NCBI RefSeq assembly: GCF_014649815.1
Contig: NZ_BMTT01000001.1
Coordinates: 682,001 to 746,000 of the forward strand
Length of the DNA stretch: 64,000 nt
Direction: 5' to 3'
From: Streptomyces mutabilis
GTDB lineage: Bacteria; Actinomycetota; Actinomycetes; Streptomycetales; Streptomycetaceae
Shown: positions 39,575-48,736 of the stretch, piece by piece
Layout: each line of letters opens with the position of its first letter
Numbering within the stretch: the first letter of the stretch is position 1
The notes under the pieces: model-generated
What the model saw: the letters and a program-made list of their open reading frames with translations, nothing else
Databases searched by the model: none
Told to the model about the DNA's origin: nothing
Position numbers and translations under genes: made by a program

Positions 39575-40444
39575 TCACCCGAAGACGGAGGCCGGCGGCG
39601 CGGGCGAGTCCACCGCCGCCGCGTCCGTCACGGGTGCGGCACCACCGGTGAAGTCCCTCAGCGCGCGGCCGTGTTCCACGCGCGCGGAGTGCGGGTCGGA
39701 GGCGGCACGCCGGGTGAGTTCGGCGACCGGCAGCGGATGGTCGGAGGCGACGAGGACCGCGTTGCCGAAGCGCTTGCCGCGCAGCACGGCCGGATCGGCG
39801 ACGAGGGCGAGCTCCGGGAAGCGGTCGGCGGCGGTGGCGATCTGGCCTCGCAGGTGCGCGAGCGGGGGACCGTCGGCGAGGTTGGCGGCGTAGACCCCGC
39901 CGGGCGCGAGCGCGCGCCGGACCTCGTCGAGGAACTCGGTGGACGTCAGGTGGGCCGGTGTACGGGCCCCGCCGAACACGTCCGCGACGACCAGGTCCGC
40001 CCAGCCGTCGGGGACCTTCGCCAGCCCGGCGCGGGCGTCGGTGGACCGGACCCGGATCCGGGCGCCGGGGTCCAGGGGGAGCTCTCGGCGGACCAGCTCG
40101 ACGAGACCGGCGTCCCGCTCGACGACCTGCTGGGTGGAGCGGGGTCGGGTGGCGGCGACGTAACGGGCGAGGGTGAACGCGCCGCCGCCGAGGTGCACGG
40201 CGTGCACGGGTCTGCCCGGCGGGGCGGCGAGGTCGATGACGTGGCCGATACGGCGTTGGTACTCGAAGGACAGGTACGCCGGGTCGTCGAGGTCGACGTG
40301 CGACTGCGGGGCGCCGTCGATCAGCAGCGTCCAGGCCCTCGGCCGCTCCCGGTCGGGGACCAGCTCGGCACGCCCGCCGTCGACGTCCTCGACGACGGCT
40401 TCCACGGCCGCGCGCCCACGACGGGTGTTCCTGGACTTTCCCAT
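39575..40444 (-). CDS. Spermidine-synthase-like SAM-dependent enzyme
   Basis: About 289 residues with a Rossmann methyltransferase fold of the spermidine/polyamine synthase type. A beta-rich N-terminus (TLLIDGAPQSHVDLDDPAYL) is followed by the SAM-binding motif VHAVHLGGGAFTLARYVA, VERDAGLVELVRRELPL, and the catalytic-region VVADVFGGARTPAHL. The start MGKSRN at 40444 is preferred to the longer open frame, which is repetitive Arg-rich sequence. True spermidine synthase is not assured; many actinobacterial relatives are unassigned. Confidence 0.8.
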   Translation of the reverse strand: MGKSRNTRRGRAAVEAVVEDVDGGRAELVPDRERPRAWTLLIDGAPQSHVDLDDPAYLSFEYQRRIGHVIDLAAPPGRPVHAVHLGGGAFTLARYVAATRPRSTQQVVERDAGLVELVRRELPLDPGARIRVRSTDARAGLAKVPDGWADLVVADVFGGARTPAHLTSTEFLDEVRRALAPGGVYAANLADGPPLAHLRGQIATAADRFPELALVADPAVLRGKRFGNAVLVASDHPLPVAELTRRAASDPHSARVEHGRALRDFTGGAAPVTDAAAVDSPAPPASVFG

Positions 40445-40478
40445 CAGCCCATTATCGGGCCACGCCCGTACTCGGTTC

Positions 40479-40570
40479 GCCGGGCCGAGCCCGTGACGGC
40501 GCGTGCCGGGCCGAGCCCGTGCCCGACGGACGCCAGAGCAAGCCCGTGCCCGACGGTTGCCGGACCGAGC
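40479..40570. repeat. Degenerate GC-rich repeats
   Basis: Copies of GCCGGGCCGAGCCCGTG at 40479-40495 and 40505-40521, the second extended by CCCGACGG. AGCCCGTGCCCGACGG recurs at 40541-40556 and GCCGGACCGAGC at 40559-40570. The block lies between two minus-strand genes; no coding role was seen. Confidence 0.8.
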
Positions 40571-40616
40571 GCCTGGCATGCCTGCCGGACGTGCCCGTGC
40601 CCGGCCCGCGTCCCGC

Positions 40617-41000
40617 TCAGCGGCAGCTGTCCGCGGCCTCGATCAGCCGGGCCGCCTCGCCCAGCGCGGCCCGCAGTACGGCGGGGTCGGTCGCCAGGTC
40701 GGCCTCGCCGGGCGGCAGCAGCCAGTCCGATCCCGCCACCGGGGGCGCCGGGTCCGGGTCGAGGCGCAGTCCGCGGCCGCCCGTCTCCGTGCAGGTGCTT
40801 CCCGGTACGTCCCAGGCGGCGGCCGTGCCCGACGGCACCAGGAAGCCGAGAGTGTCGCAGCCGTCGTCGTGGATCACGGGGCCCACCCCGTCACCGGTAC
40901 CCCGCCTGAGGATGTCGACCGCCTCCAGGCCCTGCCGGGTCGGCACGGTGACGACGTCGCAGGCGTCGCGGACGGGCTCGCTGATCCCTCTGGTATCCAT
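40617..41000 (-). CDS. Hypothetical protein
   Basis: About 127 residues from MDTRGISEPVRDACDVVTVP to ARLIEAADSCR. It is acidic, with four Cys spread through the protein and a short Pro/Asp-rich stretch (LRLDPDPAPPVAGSDWLLPP). ATG 41000 is preferred since GGAGG lies 5 bases upstream. No signal peptide or membrane segment is visible. I do not recognise the family; no function is proposed. Confidence 0.55.
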   Translation of the reverse strand: MDTRGISEPVRDACDVVTVPTRQGLEAVDILRRGTGDGVGPVIHDDGCDTLGFLVPSGTAAAWDVPGSTCTETGGRGLRLDPDPAPPVAGSDWLLPPGEADLATDPAVLRAALGEAARLIEAADSCR

Positions 41001-41297
41001 CCCGGCCTCCACCACGGAACTCCTCCTCGGACGAGCGGGTCGGGAGTCGGGGGCCTCCCGGTCCACAGGGTTCAACGCGGCGGGACGTCAACGGCTACGG
41101 CGCAAGTCAGCCGCAAAGGATGGCACTTCATGGCAGATCGTGGATGAGATATCCGGTTTGCAGCCAAACACCGCGTGATCATTCCGTCACAGCAGGTACG
41201 TTCTTGCTCGCCGGAAACAGGGACGACAAACGGAGGAACAACCGCACGTCCCCCATTTCCCGGCATGGTTCGACGGTTCGCACGAGAGGACCCGGCC

Positions 41298-42764
41298 ATG
41301 GCGTCGTCAACGGTGACCTCCGCCCAGCCCGACCGGCCACCGCGGCCCAACCTCGCCTTCCGGCGGTTGCGCGGCAAGCGCTCACCGGCCGAGTTCGCGG
41401 CGGCGGTGCGCCGCGCCGCGCGTGAGATCGGCGAGCGGGTCAGCTGTGACGCGCGCTACGTCGGCCGGGTCGAGGCGGGCGAGATCCGCTGCCCCAACTA
41501 CGCGTACGAGCGGGTGTTCCTGCACATGTTCCCCGGCCGCACGCTCACCGACCTGGGGTTCGCGCCCCGCTCGTCGGTACGTGGACGCCAGGCGCGTGCC
41601 ACCGAGGACGCGCCCCCGGCGCGCACAGACCGGGTGACGCGCACCACAACTGAGACGCGAGGGGCGCGCGCGCCGTACGACACACGGAAAACGCAGAACA
41701 CACAGAAAACGCAGTACCCGTACGACACGCACGACAACAACGAGGAGAGCGACGTGCTGCGTCGCGCATTCATGACGAGCGGTGCCACGGTGGCCGCCGC
41801 CTCGCTGGGCCCCTTGGGGTTCGCCCACGACGCCGCGGCGGCCGGACAACCCCTGCGCCGGGCCGGGGCGGGCCACGCTGGCGCGCTGGAAGAAGCCGTC
41901 CGCCGGATCAGGTTGCTCGACGACCGGCACGGCGCGGACGGCCTCTACCGGCGCGCGGCGGCCCCGCTGCGCACCGCGTACGCGCTGCTGGACGCCGGCG
42001 CGACCCGGCAGGCGACGGCGGACCGACTGTACGCCGGAGCGGGGGAACTCGCGATCTCCGTGGGCTGGCTGGCGCACGACTCCGGTCGCTTCGACGACGC
42101 ACGCTCCCACTACGCCGAGGCCCTCGCCACCGCCCGGATGACCGGCGACCCCGCGCTGGAGGCGCACACCTTCTGCAACATGGCGTTCCTGGCCCGCGAC
42201 GCCGGACGTCCGCGCGAGGCGGTGCGGGCGGCCCAGGCCGCACAGCGCGCCGCCCGCCCGCTGGGCTCGGCCCGGCTGATGTCCCTGCTCGCGCTGCGCG
42301 AGGCGGGCGGCTGGGCGGGGCTCGCCGACCGGACGGGCTGCGAGCAGGCGTTGACCCGCGCGCAGGCACTGTTCGGACGGGGCCGCTCGGACGCCGATCC
42401 GGAGTGGATGAGCTTCTACGGCGAGGCGGAGCTGGAGGGGCTGGAGGCCCAGTGCTGGTCCACGCTGGGCGACTGGTCCCGGGCGGCCCGGCACGCACGC
42501 CGGGCGGCCGGGCTGCAGGACCCGCACTTCACCCGGAACCTCGCGCTGTACTCGGCCGAACTGGCGGACGACCTGGCCCGCGGTGGCCGCCCCGACGAGG
42601 CGGCCGGGGCGGGCATGCGGGTCATGGACCTCCTCGCCGAGGTCCAGTCCTCCCGTATCCACACGATGCTGGCGGGCACGGCCCGGGTCCTCCTCCCCCA
42701 CCGGAGGGCATCGGGAGTGTCGACCTTCCTCGACCGCCACGCCTCGCTGCCGAGAACCCCGTGA
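41298..42764 (+). CDS. NsdA-like TPR regulator with divergent N-terminal HTH
   Basis: About 488 residues. The N-terminal region (about 15-95) is a divergent XRE-like helix-turn-helix: RGKRSPAEFAAAVRRAAREI, CDARYVGRVEAGEIRCPNYA, FLHMFPGRTLTDLGFAPR. A polar low-GC linker (about 110-155) is followed by a Tat-like hydrophobic patch (RRAFMTSGATVAAASLGPLG) and TPR-type helices to the end. This layout is that of NsdA and its paralogues, which repress sporulation and antibiotic production in S. coelicolor. ATG 41298 has GAGAGGA 8 bases upstream. Family assignment is good; the target is unknown. Confidence 0.75.
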   Translation: MASSTVTSAQPDRPPRPNLAFRRLRGKRSPAEFAAAVRRAAREIGERVSCDARYVGRVEAGEIRCPNYAYERVFLHMFPGRTLTDLGFAPRSSVRGRQARATEDAPPARTDRVTRTTTETRGARAPYDTRKTQNTQKTQYPYDTHDNNEESDVLRRAFMTSGATVAAASLGPLGFAHDAAAAGQPLRRAGAGHAGALEEAVRRIRLLDDRHGADGLYRRAAAPLRTAYALLDAGATRQATADRLYAGAGELAISVGWLAHDSGRFDDARSHYAEALATARMTGDPALEAHTFCNMAFLARDAGRPREAVRAAQAAQRAARPLGSARLMSLLALREAGGWAGLADRTGCEQALTRAQALFGRGRSDADPEWMSFYGEAELEGLEAQCWSTLGDWSRAARHARRAAGLQDPHFTRNLALYSAELADDLARGGRPDEAAGAGMRVMDLLAEVQSSRIHTMLAGTARVLLPHRRASGVSTFLDRHASLPRTP

Positions 42765-42864
42765 ACTCCGCCACGGCCACGACGGCGTGCGGCTGTCCGC
42801 GGCGACGTGGCACCGGCGCCCGCCCCGTGCGCGGCGGCGCCCGCCCCCTGCGCGGCCCTTCCGC

Positions 42865-43461
42865 TCAGCCCGCCAGGTGCCCCAGGTCGTTCCAGCTCTC
42901 CACCGCCGGCTCCCCGTACGCCCACCCCAGCACCGACAGCGACGTCGGGTTCAGCCGTATCCGCGCCGCGAAGTCCAGCGGCAGGCCCAGCCACCGCGCC
43001 CCGATCGACCGCAGAATGTGCCCGTGGGCGAAGACCAGGACGTCGCGGTCCGTCTCCCGCGCCCACGCGACGACCTCGTCCGCACGCGCGGTGACGTCCG
43101 CGAGGCTCTCCCCGCGCGGTACCCCGTCCCGCCAGATCAGCCAGCCCGGCCGCACGGCCTGGATCTCGGCCGGTGTCATCCCCTCGTACGCCCCGTAGTC
43201 CCACTCCATCAGCGTGTCCCACGCGCGGGCGCGCTCGCCGAAGCCGGCGAGTTCGCAGGTCTCACGCGCGCGGGAGAGCGGACTGGTGCGCACCTCGACG
43301 CCGGGCAGCCCGTCCAGCGGCGCCCGGTGCAGCCGCTCGCCGAGCAGCTTCGCACCGCGCCGGCCCTCCTCGAGGAGCGGCACATCGGTCCTGCCGGTGT
43401 GCTTGCCGGACAGCGACCACTCGGTCTGTCCGTGCCGGGCCAGCAGGATGCGCGGTGCCAT
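42865..43461 (-). CDS. Histidine phosphatase family protein (phosphoglycerate-mutase-like)
   Basis: About 198 residues. The RHG motif [12 protein letters not shown] carries the catalytic His near residue 10. [16 protein letters not shown] supplies the acid residue, and the second catalytic His is in [11 protein letters not shown]. The start [11 protein letters not shown] at 43461 fits the family. The substrate is unknown; such small enzymes act on phospho-sugars or other phosphomonoesters. Confidence 0.88.
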   Translation of the reverse strand: MAPRILLARHGQTEWSLSGKHTGRTDVPLLEEGRRGAKLLGERLHRAPLDGLPGVEVRTSPLSRARETCELAGFGERARAWDTLMEWDYGAYEGMTPAEIQAVRPGWLIWRDGVPRGESLADVTARADEVVAWARETDRDVLVFAHGHILRSIGARWLGLPLDFAARIRLNPTSLSVLGWAYGEPAVESWNDLGHLAG

Positions 43462-43655
43462 GAATGGGGCCTTTCCGGGAGCAATGTCTGAGCGGACGCC
43501 TCCATCATCGCGCACGCCGCACGCGGGCAACCCGGGGGGCGATCCCGGCGTCTATCAGGGCCGGGAGCGTTCCGTGAAGCGGGCGCGCACAGGCCGTAGA
43601 GTGGCACGTCCATGTCCACGAGGCGCATGCGGGAAGAAGGGGGAGGGCGATCGGT

Positions 43656-44657
43656 TTGCGGCACACCGAGCCACCGGGCACCGAGGCGATCCCGAAGACT
43701 CGGCTGCGCTGGTGGACCGAGCTGCCGCTCATCGTCCTCGTCTACGCCTGCTACTCGGCCGGCCGCCTCACGGTGCGGGGCGACGTCTCCGACGCGGTCG
43801 ACCACGGCCTGGCCATCCTGCGCGTGGAGAAGGCGCTGTTCCTCAACGCGGAGCACCCGCTCAACCGCCTCTTCACCCGCGAGCCGTGGCTCGGCGTACC
43901 GGCCGACTTCTGGTACGCGTCGCTGCACTACCTGGTCACCCCGGTGCTCCTGATCTGGATCTTCCGCTCGCGCACCGTGCGCTACCGGGCCGCCCGCACC
44001 TGGCTGATGACCTCCACGTTCATCGGTCTCATCGGCTTCACCCTGCTGCCCACCTGCCCGCCCCGGCTGCTGGACGCGAGCCACGGCTTCGTCGACACGA
44101 TGGCGTACTACAGCTCCTACGGCTGGTGGGGCGGCGAGGCCAGCGCGCCGCGCGGCCTGGGCGGGATGACGAACCAGTACGCGGCCATGCCGAGCCTGCA
44201 CGTGGGCTGGTCGCTGTGGTGCGGGGTGGTGCTGTGGCGCTACGGCGGCACGCGGGCGACGAAGGTGGCCGGCGTCGTCTACCCGCTGGTGACCACGATC
44301 GTCGTGATGGGCACCGCCAACCACTACTTCCTCGACGCGGTCGCGGGCGCGGCCGTGATGGGCGCGGGTCTGCTGCTGACGCCGTACGTGATGCGGACCT
44401 CGGACCGGGCGCGGGCCCTGCTCGTGGCGCGCTTCACCACGCGCACCGCGTCCGGCACCGCCGTCACCGCCGACGCGCCTGACGCACCTGCCGCGCCGGT
44501 CACCGAGGGCGCGGGTTCCCCGATTGTCAGTGTCGGATGCCAGACTTCCGCGGGTGAGCGATTTCCACGGCAGCGCGAGCAGCGGCTGGAACCAGGAGCC
44601 GAGCCGGACACCTCCCCCTCGGACGCGGGGGACGAGACTCCGGCACCGGCTCGCTGA
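43656..44657 (+). CDS. PAP2-family membrane phosphatase/transferase (Aur1/Ipt1-like)
   Basis: A 333-aa integral membrane protein with about six hydrophobic helices. The acid phosphatase motifs are MPSLHVGWSLWCG (PSxH) and ANHYFLDAVAGAAVMG (HxxxDxxxG). GFTLLPTCPPRLLDASHGFV between helices is typical of the inositolphosphotransferase-like PAP2 branch, suggesting a lipid-phosphate reaction at the outer face. The start appears to be TTG at 43656 with GGAGGG upstream. Its 3' end overlaps the predicted start of the nuclease gene by about 100 bases. Confidence 0.85.
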   Translation: MRHTEPPGTEAIPKTRLRWWTELPLIVLVYACYSAGRLTVRGDVSDAVDHGLAILRVEKALFLNAEHPLNRLFTREPWLGVPADFWYASLHYLVTPVLLIWIFRSRTVRYRAARTWLMTSTFIGLIGFTLLPTCPPRLLDASHGFVDTMAYYSSYGWWGGEASAPRGLGGMTNQYAAMPSLHVGWSLWCGVVLWRYGGTRATKVAGVVYPLVTTIVVMGTANHYFLDAVAGAAVMGAGLLLTPYVMRTSDRARALLVARFTTRTASGTAVTADAPDAPAAPVTEGAGSPIVSVGCQTSAGERFPRQREQRLEPGAEPDTSPSDAGDETPAPAR

Positions 44658-45777
44658 GCTGCGCGGCCTGGACGTACCGGCCAAGGCGCTGGACGCGCGG
44701 GCGCTGGCCGCCCTCGCCGCCAACCCGGGCTGCCGGCGGCGCGCGATCCTCGACGGTGCCGGAGTCGACAAGGCGTCCCTGGCGAGCGCGCTGGGCTCGC
44801 CGTCGGTGTTCGGGCAGTCGCAGTTCGCCTTCACGCGGGGCAACGCCTTCGAGGCGCGGGTCAAGGCGGACGGTGGTGCCGAACTGTTGCGGCTCGTGCA
44901 CGAGAAGCTGGACCGGGGCGCCGAGCCGCCCGCGGTCGGGCACGTGCCCGACCTGTCCGCCACCGGCCCCGAGGGCCGCGCGGCCCGGACGGCGCTGGCA
45001 CTTCGGGAGGCCACCGCCGGTACCGCGCGGGCGCCCGGCCTCCCCGGCACCTGGACGCTCCTCGACCACCCGATGCTGGCCCTCGACGTCGCCGGCTCCC
45101 CCGCCTACCTGGAGCCGGACGCCGTGGTGGTGCATCCGGACGGCAGCTGGACGGTCGTGGAGATCAAGTCCTTCCCCGTGCTGGACGGCTCCGCCGACCC
45201 GGCGAAGGTGGGCGCCGCCGCGCGGCAGGCCGCGGTGTACGTGCTGGCCCTGGAGCGGGTCGCCGCCCGGCTGGCCCCCGCCCCGCGCGTACGCGACCGC
45301 TTCCTCCTCGTCTGCCCGAAGGACTTCTCCAACCTGCCCACCGCCTCCACCGTCGACGTGCGCAAGCAGCGCGCGGTCACCGACCGGCAGCTGGCCCGGC
45401 TGACCCGCATCGAGGACATCGCGGACACGCTCCCCGACGGCGTCTGCTTCTCCCCCGAGCTGCCGGCCGAGGAGCTGACGTCCGCGGTCGAGGCGGTTCC
45501 GGCGACGTACGCACCCGAGTGCCTGTCCACCTGTGAGCTGGCCTTCCACTGCCGTGCCCGGTCCCGCGAGGCCGGCGCGGTGACCTCGCTGGGCCGCCCG
45601 GTCCGGGCCGAGCTGGGCGGCCTTTCGACGGTCGAAGAGGTGCTGGCGGCGGCCCGCGGGGAGGCCGGTGACCCGGACGACCCGGCGGTGGCGGCCCTGC
45701 GCCGGGCGGCGGAGCTGCGGGCGGAGGCCCTCGCGGCGGCCGGCGCCGCCGCGCAGGAGGCGGCCGTATGTCTCTGA
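44554..45777 (+). CDS. Fe-S PD-(D/E)XK nuclease, Cas4/RecB-like
   Basis: About 407 residues. Nuclease core: Asp189 (YLEPDAVVV), Glu203-x-Lys205 (TVVEIKSF) and the QxxxY motif Gln225-Tyr229 (RQAAVYVLAL). Four Cys fit a 4Fe-4S cluster as in Cas4/AddB: Cys60 (NPGCRRRAILD) and C-terminal Cys323, 327, 333 (CLSTCELAFHC). It is the first of three coupled genes, overlapping the next by 10 bases. The GTG start at 44554 lacks a good Shine-Dalgarno and lies inside the PAP2 gene; a TTG at 44524 is possible. No CRISPR array or other cas gene is present. It is likely a DNA end-processing nuclease working with the helicase two genes on. Confidence 0.8.
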   Translation: MSDFHGSASSGWNQEPSRTPPPRTRGTRLRHRLAELRGLDVPAKALDARALAALAANPGCRRRAILDGAGVDKASLASALGSPSVFGQSQFAFTRGNAFEARVKADGGAELLRLVHEKLDRGAEPPAVGHVPDLSATGPEGRAARTALALREATAGTARAPGLPGTWTLLDHPMLALDVAGSPAYLEPDAVVVHPDGSWTVVEIKSFPVLDGSADPAKVGAAARQAAVYVLALERVAARLAPAPRVRDRFLLVCPKDFSNLPTASTVDVRKQRAVTDRQLARLTRIEDIADTLPDGVCFSPELPAEELTSAVEAVPATYAPECLSTCELAFHCRARSREAGAVTSLGRPVRAELGGLSTVEEVLAAARGEAGDPDDPAVAALRRAAELRAEALAAAGAAAQEAAVCL

Positions 45778-47366
45778 TCACCACGCTCGCCCGGCTGGAG
45801 GCCGTGCGTACCGGCCGCGCCCAGCCCGCCGCCACCGTCCGGCACCGGCACCTGTCCGACCGGCCGCTGGTCTTCGTGCCGCTGATCACCGCGGGTGAGG
45901 CAGGCGCCCCGCTCGGCGCCCTGGTCGGCACCGACCGGGACGCGCCGCATCTGCTGGTCGTCCCGCAGCCCCGCGACCGCGACCTGCGGTTCGCGTTCCT
46001 CGCCGAGCTGGCCGGCATCGTGCTGCCGCACGTCGAGGCGTACGCGGACAGCGTCGAGGCCGCCGAGCGCACCGAGACCGACCCGGAGACCGGCAAGCGG
46101 GTCAAGGTCGAGGTCGACCTGTGCGCGGACGCCGCGCAGCTGATCGTGCCGTCCCGCGCGGGCGTCGACTTCGTACGGCTGCTGGGCCGGTCCATGCGGT
46201 TCCGGCGCACGGCGGAGCAGGACCCGGAGGCGCCGCACCCCGCGCCGCCGAGGGTGCCGCTGCTCGGCCGGTGGCTGACCCACTACGGCGAACGGGCCCG
46301 GGTCCCCGGCTCCTCCCTGCTCCTCGCCATGACCGACCTGCTGGGCCGGCACTGGGCGACGGGCCAGTCCACGCTGGAGGACCAGCACCTGGGCGCGCTG
46401 CTCGCCTGGATCGCCCCGGACGACGAGGAGTTGACCGGCGCCGAGGCCGCCCGCCGGGTCGAGCTGGCCCGCGACGCCGACGGCCAGTTGCTGTGCCCGC
46501 CCGCCGGCCCGGCCACCGACCCGGCCTTCGACAACAAGCTGCTCGCCCCCGCCATCGAGCGCTACGACCGTGCCCGCACCGCGCTCGCCGCCGCCGAGGA
46601 CGGCCTGGAGGCCGACGACCGGCTGGGCGCGCTGACCGCCGCCGAGCGGGAGATCCGCGCCCTGGTCGAAAGCCGTACGCGCCCCACCTGGGACGCGGTC
46701 TGGCGCGGCATGGACCTGCTGCGGGAGCTGCCTGCCGGGGCGCACGTCGAGGACCGGTGGACCCGCGACCGCTGGTCGTTCACCTCGCACCGCGACCGCG
46801 TCCTGGCCGGCGAGCCCCCGCAGCCTCGTCGCGACGACGCGGTCACCGCGGCGAACAAGCTCGCCACGCGCGAGCGGGAACAGGCCCGGCTGGAGGCCCA
46901 GGAGGCGCTGGACGACCCGCTGGTGATGGCCGGGCGACGGCTGGCCGGGGAAGCGTTCGCCGGGGAGGTCACGGACATCGTGATGGCGTACAGCGAGAGC
47001 AAGCGGCCCAGCCCGCGCCCGCTGGTCACCGTCCGCACCGACGACCGGCCGCACTTGGGCGAGCGGGCGAAGGTGTACCGGTCGCTGGGCGGCAAGCCGC
47101 AGGCGGCCGAGTTCGTCGAGCAGCAGGAAGAGGGGGTCCTGGTGCTTCGTGTCGTGGACAAGATGGGCCGCGGCAAGGAGCCCGAGGCCGGGTCGGTGCC
47201 GAAGAAGGGCGACCGGGTCTGCTTCACCCTCTTCGAACACGAGCAGCGGGGCGGGGCCAAGCTCCCCGATCCGGAGCGGACCCCGTGGACGCACGGCGGG
47301 CCGCCCGGTGAGAAGGCCGCCGTACCGGAGGCCCCGGACGCGCAGACGGAGGAGGACGTCCTGTGA
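45768..47366 (+). CDS. Unknown middle protein of nuclease-helicase module
   Basis: A 532-aa soluble protein with no motif I recognise. Residues 1-110 are beta-rich and alternate hydrophobic. 110-300 are helical (DLLGRHWATGQSTLEDQHLG). 340-420 is a charged helical segment (AANKLATREREQARLEAQEA). 420-500 is beta-rich (LVTVRTDDRPHLGERAKVYR; EEGVLVLRVVDKMGRG; RVCFTLFEHE), which could be the 1B-type barrel of a UPF1/Dna2-like helicase. It has AGGAGG, overlaps the nuclease by 10 bases, and its stop overlaps the helicase start. I infer it bridges nuclease and helicase; fused homologues would test this. Confidence 0.75.
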   Translation: MSLITTLARLEAVRTGRAQPAATVRHRHLSDRPLVFVPLITAGEAGAPLGALVGTDRDAPHLLVVPQPRDRDLRFAFLAELAGIVLPHVEAYADSVEAAERTETDPETGKRVKVEVDLCADAAQLIVPSRAGVDFVRLLGRSMRFRRTAEQDPEAPHPAPPRVPLLGRWLTHYGERARVPGSSLLLAMTDLLGRHWATGQSTLEDQHLGALLAWIAPDDEELTGAEAARRVELARDADGQLLCPPAGPATDPAFDNKLLAPAIERYDRARTALAAAEDGLEADDRLGALTAAEREIRALVESRTRPTWDAVWRGMDLLRELPAGAHVEDRWTRDRWSFTSHRDRVLAGEPPQPRRDDAVTAANKLATREREQARLEAQEALDDPLVMAGRRLAGEAFAGEVTDIVMAYSESKRPSPRPLVTVRTDDRPHLGERAKVYRSLGGKPQAAEFVEQQEEGVLVLRVVDKMGRGKEPEAGSVPKKGDRVCFTLFEHEQRGGAKLPDPERTPWTHGGPPGEKAAVPEAPDAQTEEDVL

Positions 47367-48736
47367 CCGCCGAGGCAACCACGACCGCCGTCGACGCGCC
47401 CGCCGTCCCGGTCTTCGACCCGGGCGGGGAGGCCGCCCGCGCCACCGCCGCGATCCTCCACGACACCCTGCACGGCACCGAGCGCGGTGTCGTCGTCGAC
47501 TCCCCGCCCGGCGCCGGCAAGTCCACGCTCGTGGTGCGGGCCGCGCTGGAGCTGGCCGCGGCCGGCCGTCCCCTGATGGTCGTGGCGCAGACCAACGCCC
47601 AGGTGGACGACCTGGTGCTGCGCCTCGCCGAGAAGAACCCCGACCTGCCGGTGGGGCGCCTGCACAGCAGCGACGCCGACCCGTACGACAAGGCGCTCGA
47701 CGACCTGGCGAACGTGCGCAAGTCGGCGAAGGCCGCCGACCTCGCCGGGCAGGCCGTGGTCCTGTCCACGGCCGCGAAGTGGGCGCACGTGAAGGTGGAC
47801 GAGCCGTGGCGGCACGCGATCGTCGACGAGGCGTACCAGATGCGCTCCGACTCGCTGCTGGCGGTCGCCGGGCTGTTCGAGCGGGCGCTGTTCGTGGGCG
47901 ACCCCGGTCAGCTGGACCCGTTCGCGACGGTGGGCAGCGAGCAGTGGGCGGGCCTGTCGTACGACCCGTCCGCTTCGGCCGTGACGACGCTCCTGGCCCA
48001 CAACCCGTCGTTGCCGCAGCACCGGCTGCCGGTGTCGTGGCGGCTTCCGGCGTCGGCGGCGCCGCTGGTCTCCGACGCGTTCTACCCGTACACGCCGTTC
48101 CGCAGCGGCACGGACCACGACGACCGGGGTCTGACCTTCGCCGTGCCCTCGGACGGCTCGGGCGCCGACCGGGTCATCGACGAGGCCGCCCGCTCGGGGT
48201 GGGGCCTGCTGGAGCTGCCCGCCCGGCACACGCCCCGCACCGACCCGGAGGCGGTGCGGGCGGTGGCGGAGGTGGTCCGGCGGCTCCTCGACCGGGAGGG
48301 CCGGGCGACGTCCGAGCGCTCTGCCGGCCCCGTCCCCCTGACCGCCGACCGCGTCGCCGTCGGCACGGCGCACCGCGACCAGGCGGCGGCGGTACGGGCG
48401 GCGCTGGCCGACCTGGGCGTGACCGAGGTGACCGTCGACACGGCGAACCGGCTCCAGGGCCGCGAGTACGACGTCACGGTCGTCCTGCACCCGCTGTCGG
48501 GCCGCCCCGACGCCACCGCCTTCCACTTGGAGACGGGCCGCCTGTGCGTCCTGGCCTCCCGGCACCGGCACGCCTGCGTCGTGGTCTGCCGGGAAGGGGT
48601 CGGCGAACTGCTGGACGACTACCCGTCCACGGAGCCGGTCCAGCTGGGCACGCTGGTGAAGTTCCCGGACGGCTGGGAGGCGAACCACGCGGTGCTGGCC
48701 CACCTGGCGGAACACCGGGTGCCCTGGCGGGGCTGA
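47363..48736 (+). CDS. SF1 (UPF1/Dna2-like) DNA/RNA helicase
   Basis: A 457-aa superfamily 1 helicase core. Motif I is DSPPGAGKST (Lys53), motif II HAIVDEAYQM (about 151-160), motif III FVGDPGQLDPF, motif IV region HRLPVSWRLPASAAP, motif V TANRLQGREYDVTVV and motif VI VLASRHRHACVVV. Motifs V and VI have the UPF1/Dna2 look rather than UvrD. It is compact, lacking large 1B/2B insertions. GTG 47363 overlaps the previous stop. With the Fe-S nuclease two genes upstream the set resembles Dna2 or the TM0106-type nuclease-helicase split over three genes. Confidence 0.85.
   Translation: MTAEATTTAVDAPAVPVFDPGGEAARATAAILHDTLHGTERGVVVDSPPGAGKSTLVVRAALELAAAGRPLMVVAQTNAQVDDLVLRLAEKNPDLPVGRLHSSDADPYDKALDDLANVRKSAKAADLAGQAVVLSTAAKWAHVKVDEPWRHAIVDEAYQMRSDSLLAVAGLFERALFVGDPGQLDPFATVGSEQWAGLSYDPSASAVTTLLAHNPSLPQHRLPVSWRLPASAAPLVSDAFYPYTPFRSGTDHDDRGLTFAVPSDGSGADRVIDEAARSGWGLLELPARHTPRTDPEAVRAVAEVVRRLLDREGRATSERSAGPVPLTADRVAVGTAHRDQAAAVRAALADLGVTEVTVDTANRLQGREYDVTVVLHPLSGRPDATAFHLETGRLCVLASRHRHACVVVCREGVGELLDDYPSTEPVQLGTLVKFPDGWEANHAVLAHLAEHRVPWRG

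Noticed and set aside
44554-45777. cas4 as part of a CRISPR-Cas system
   Set aside because: No array and no other cas gene is in the window; the gene is coupled to an unknown protein and an SF1 helicase instead.
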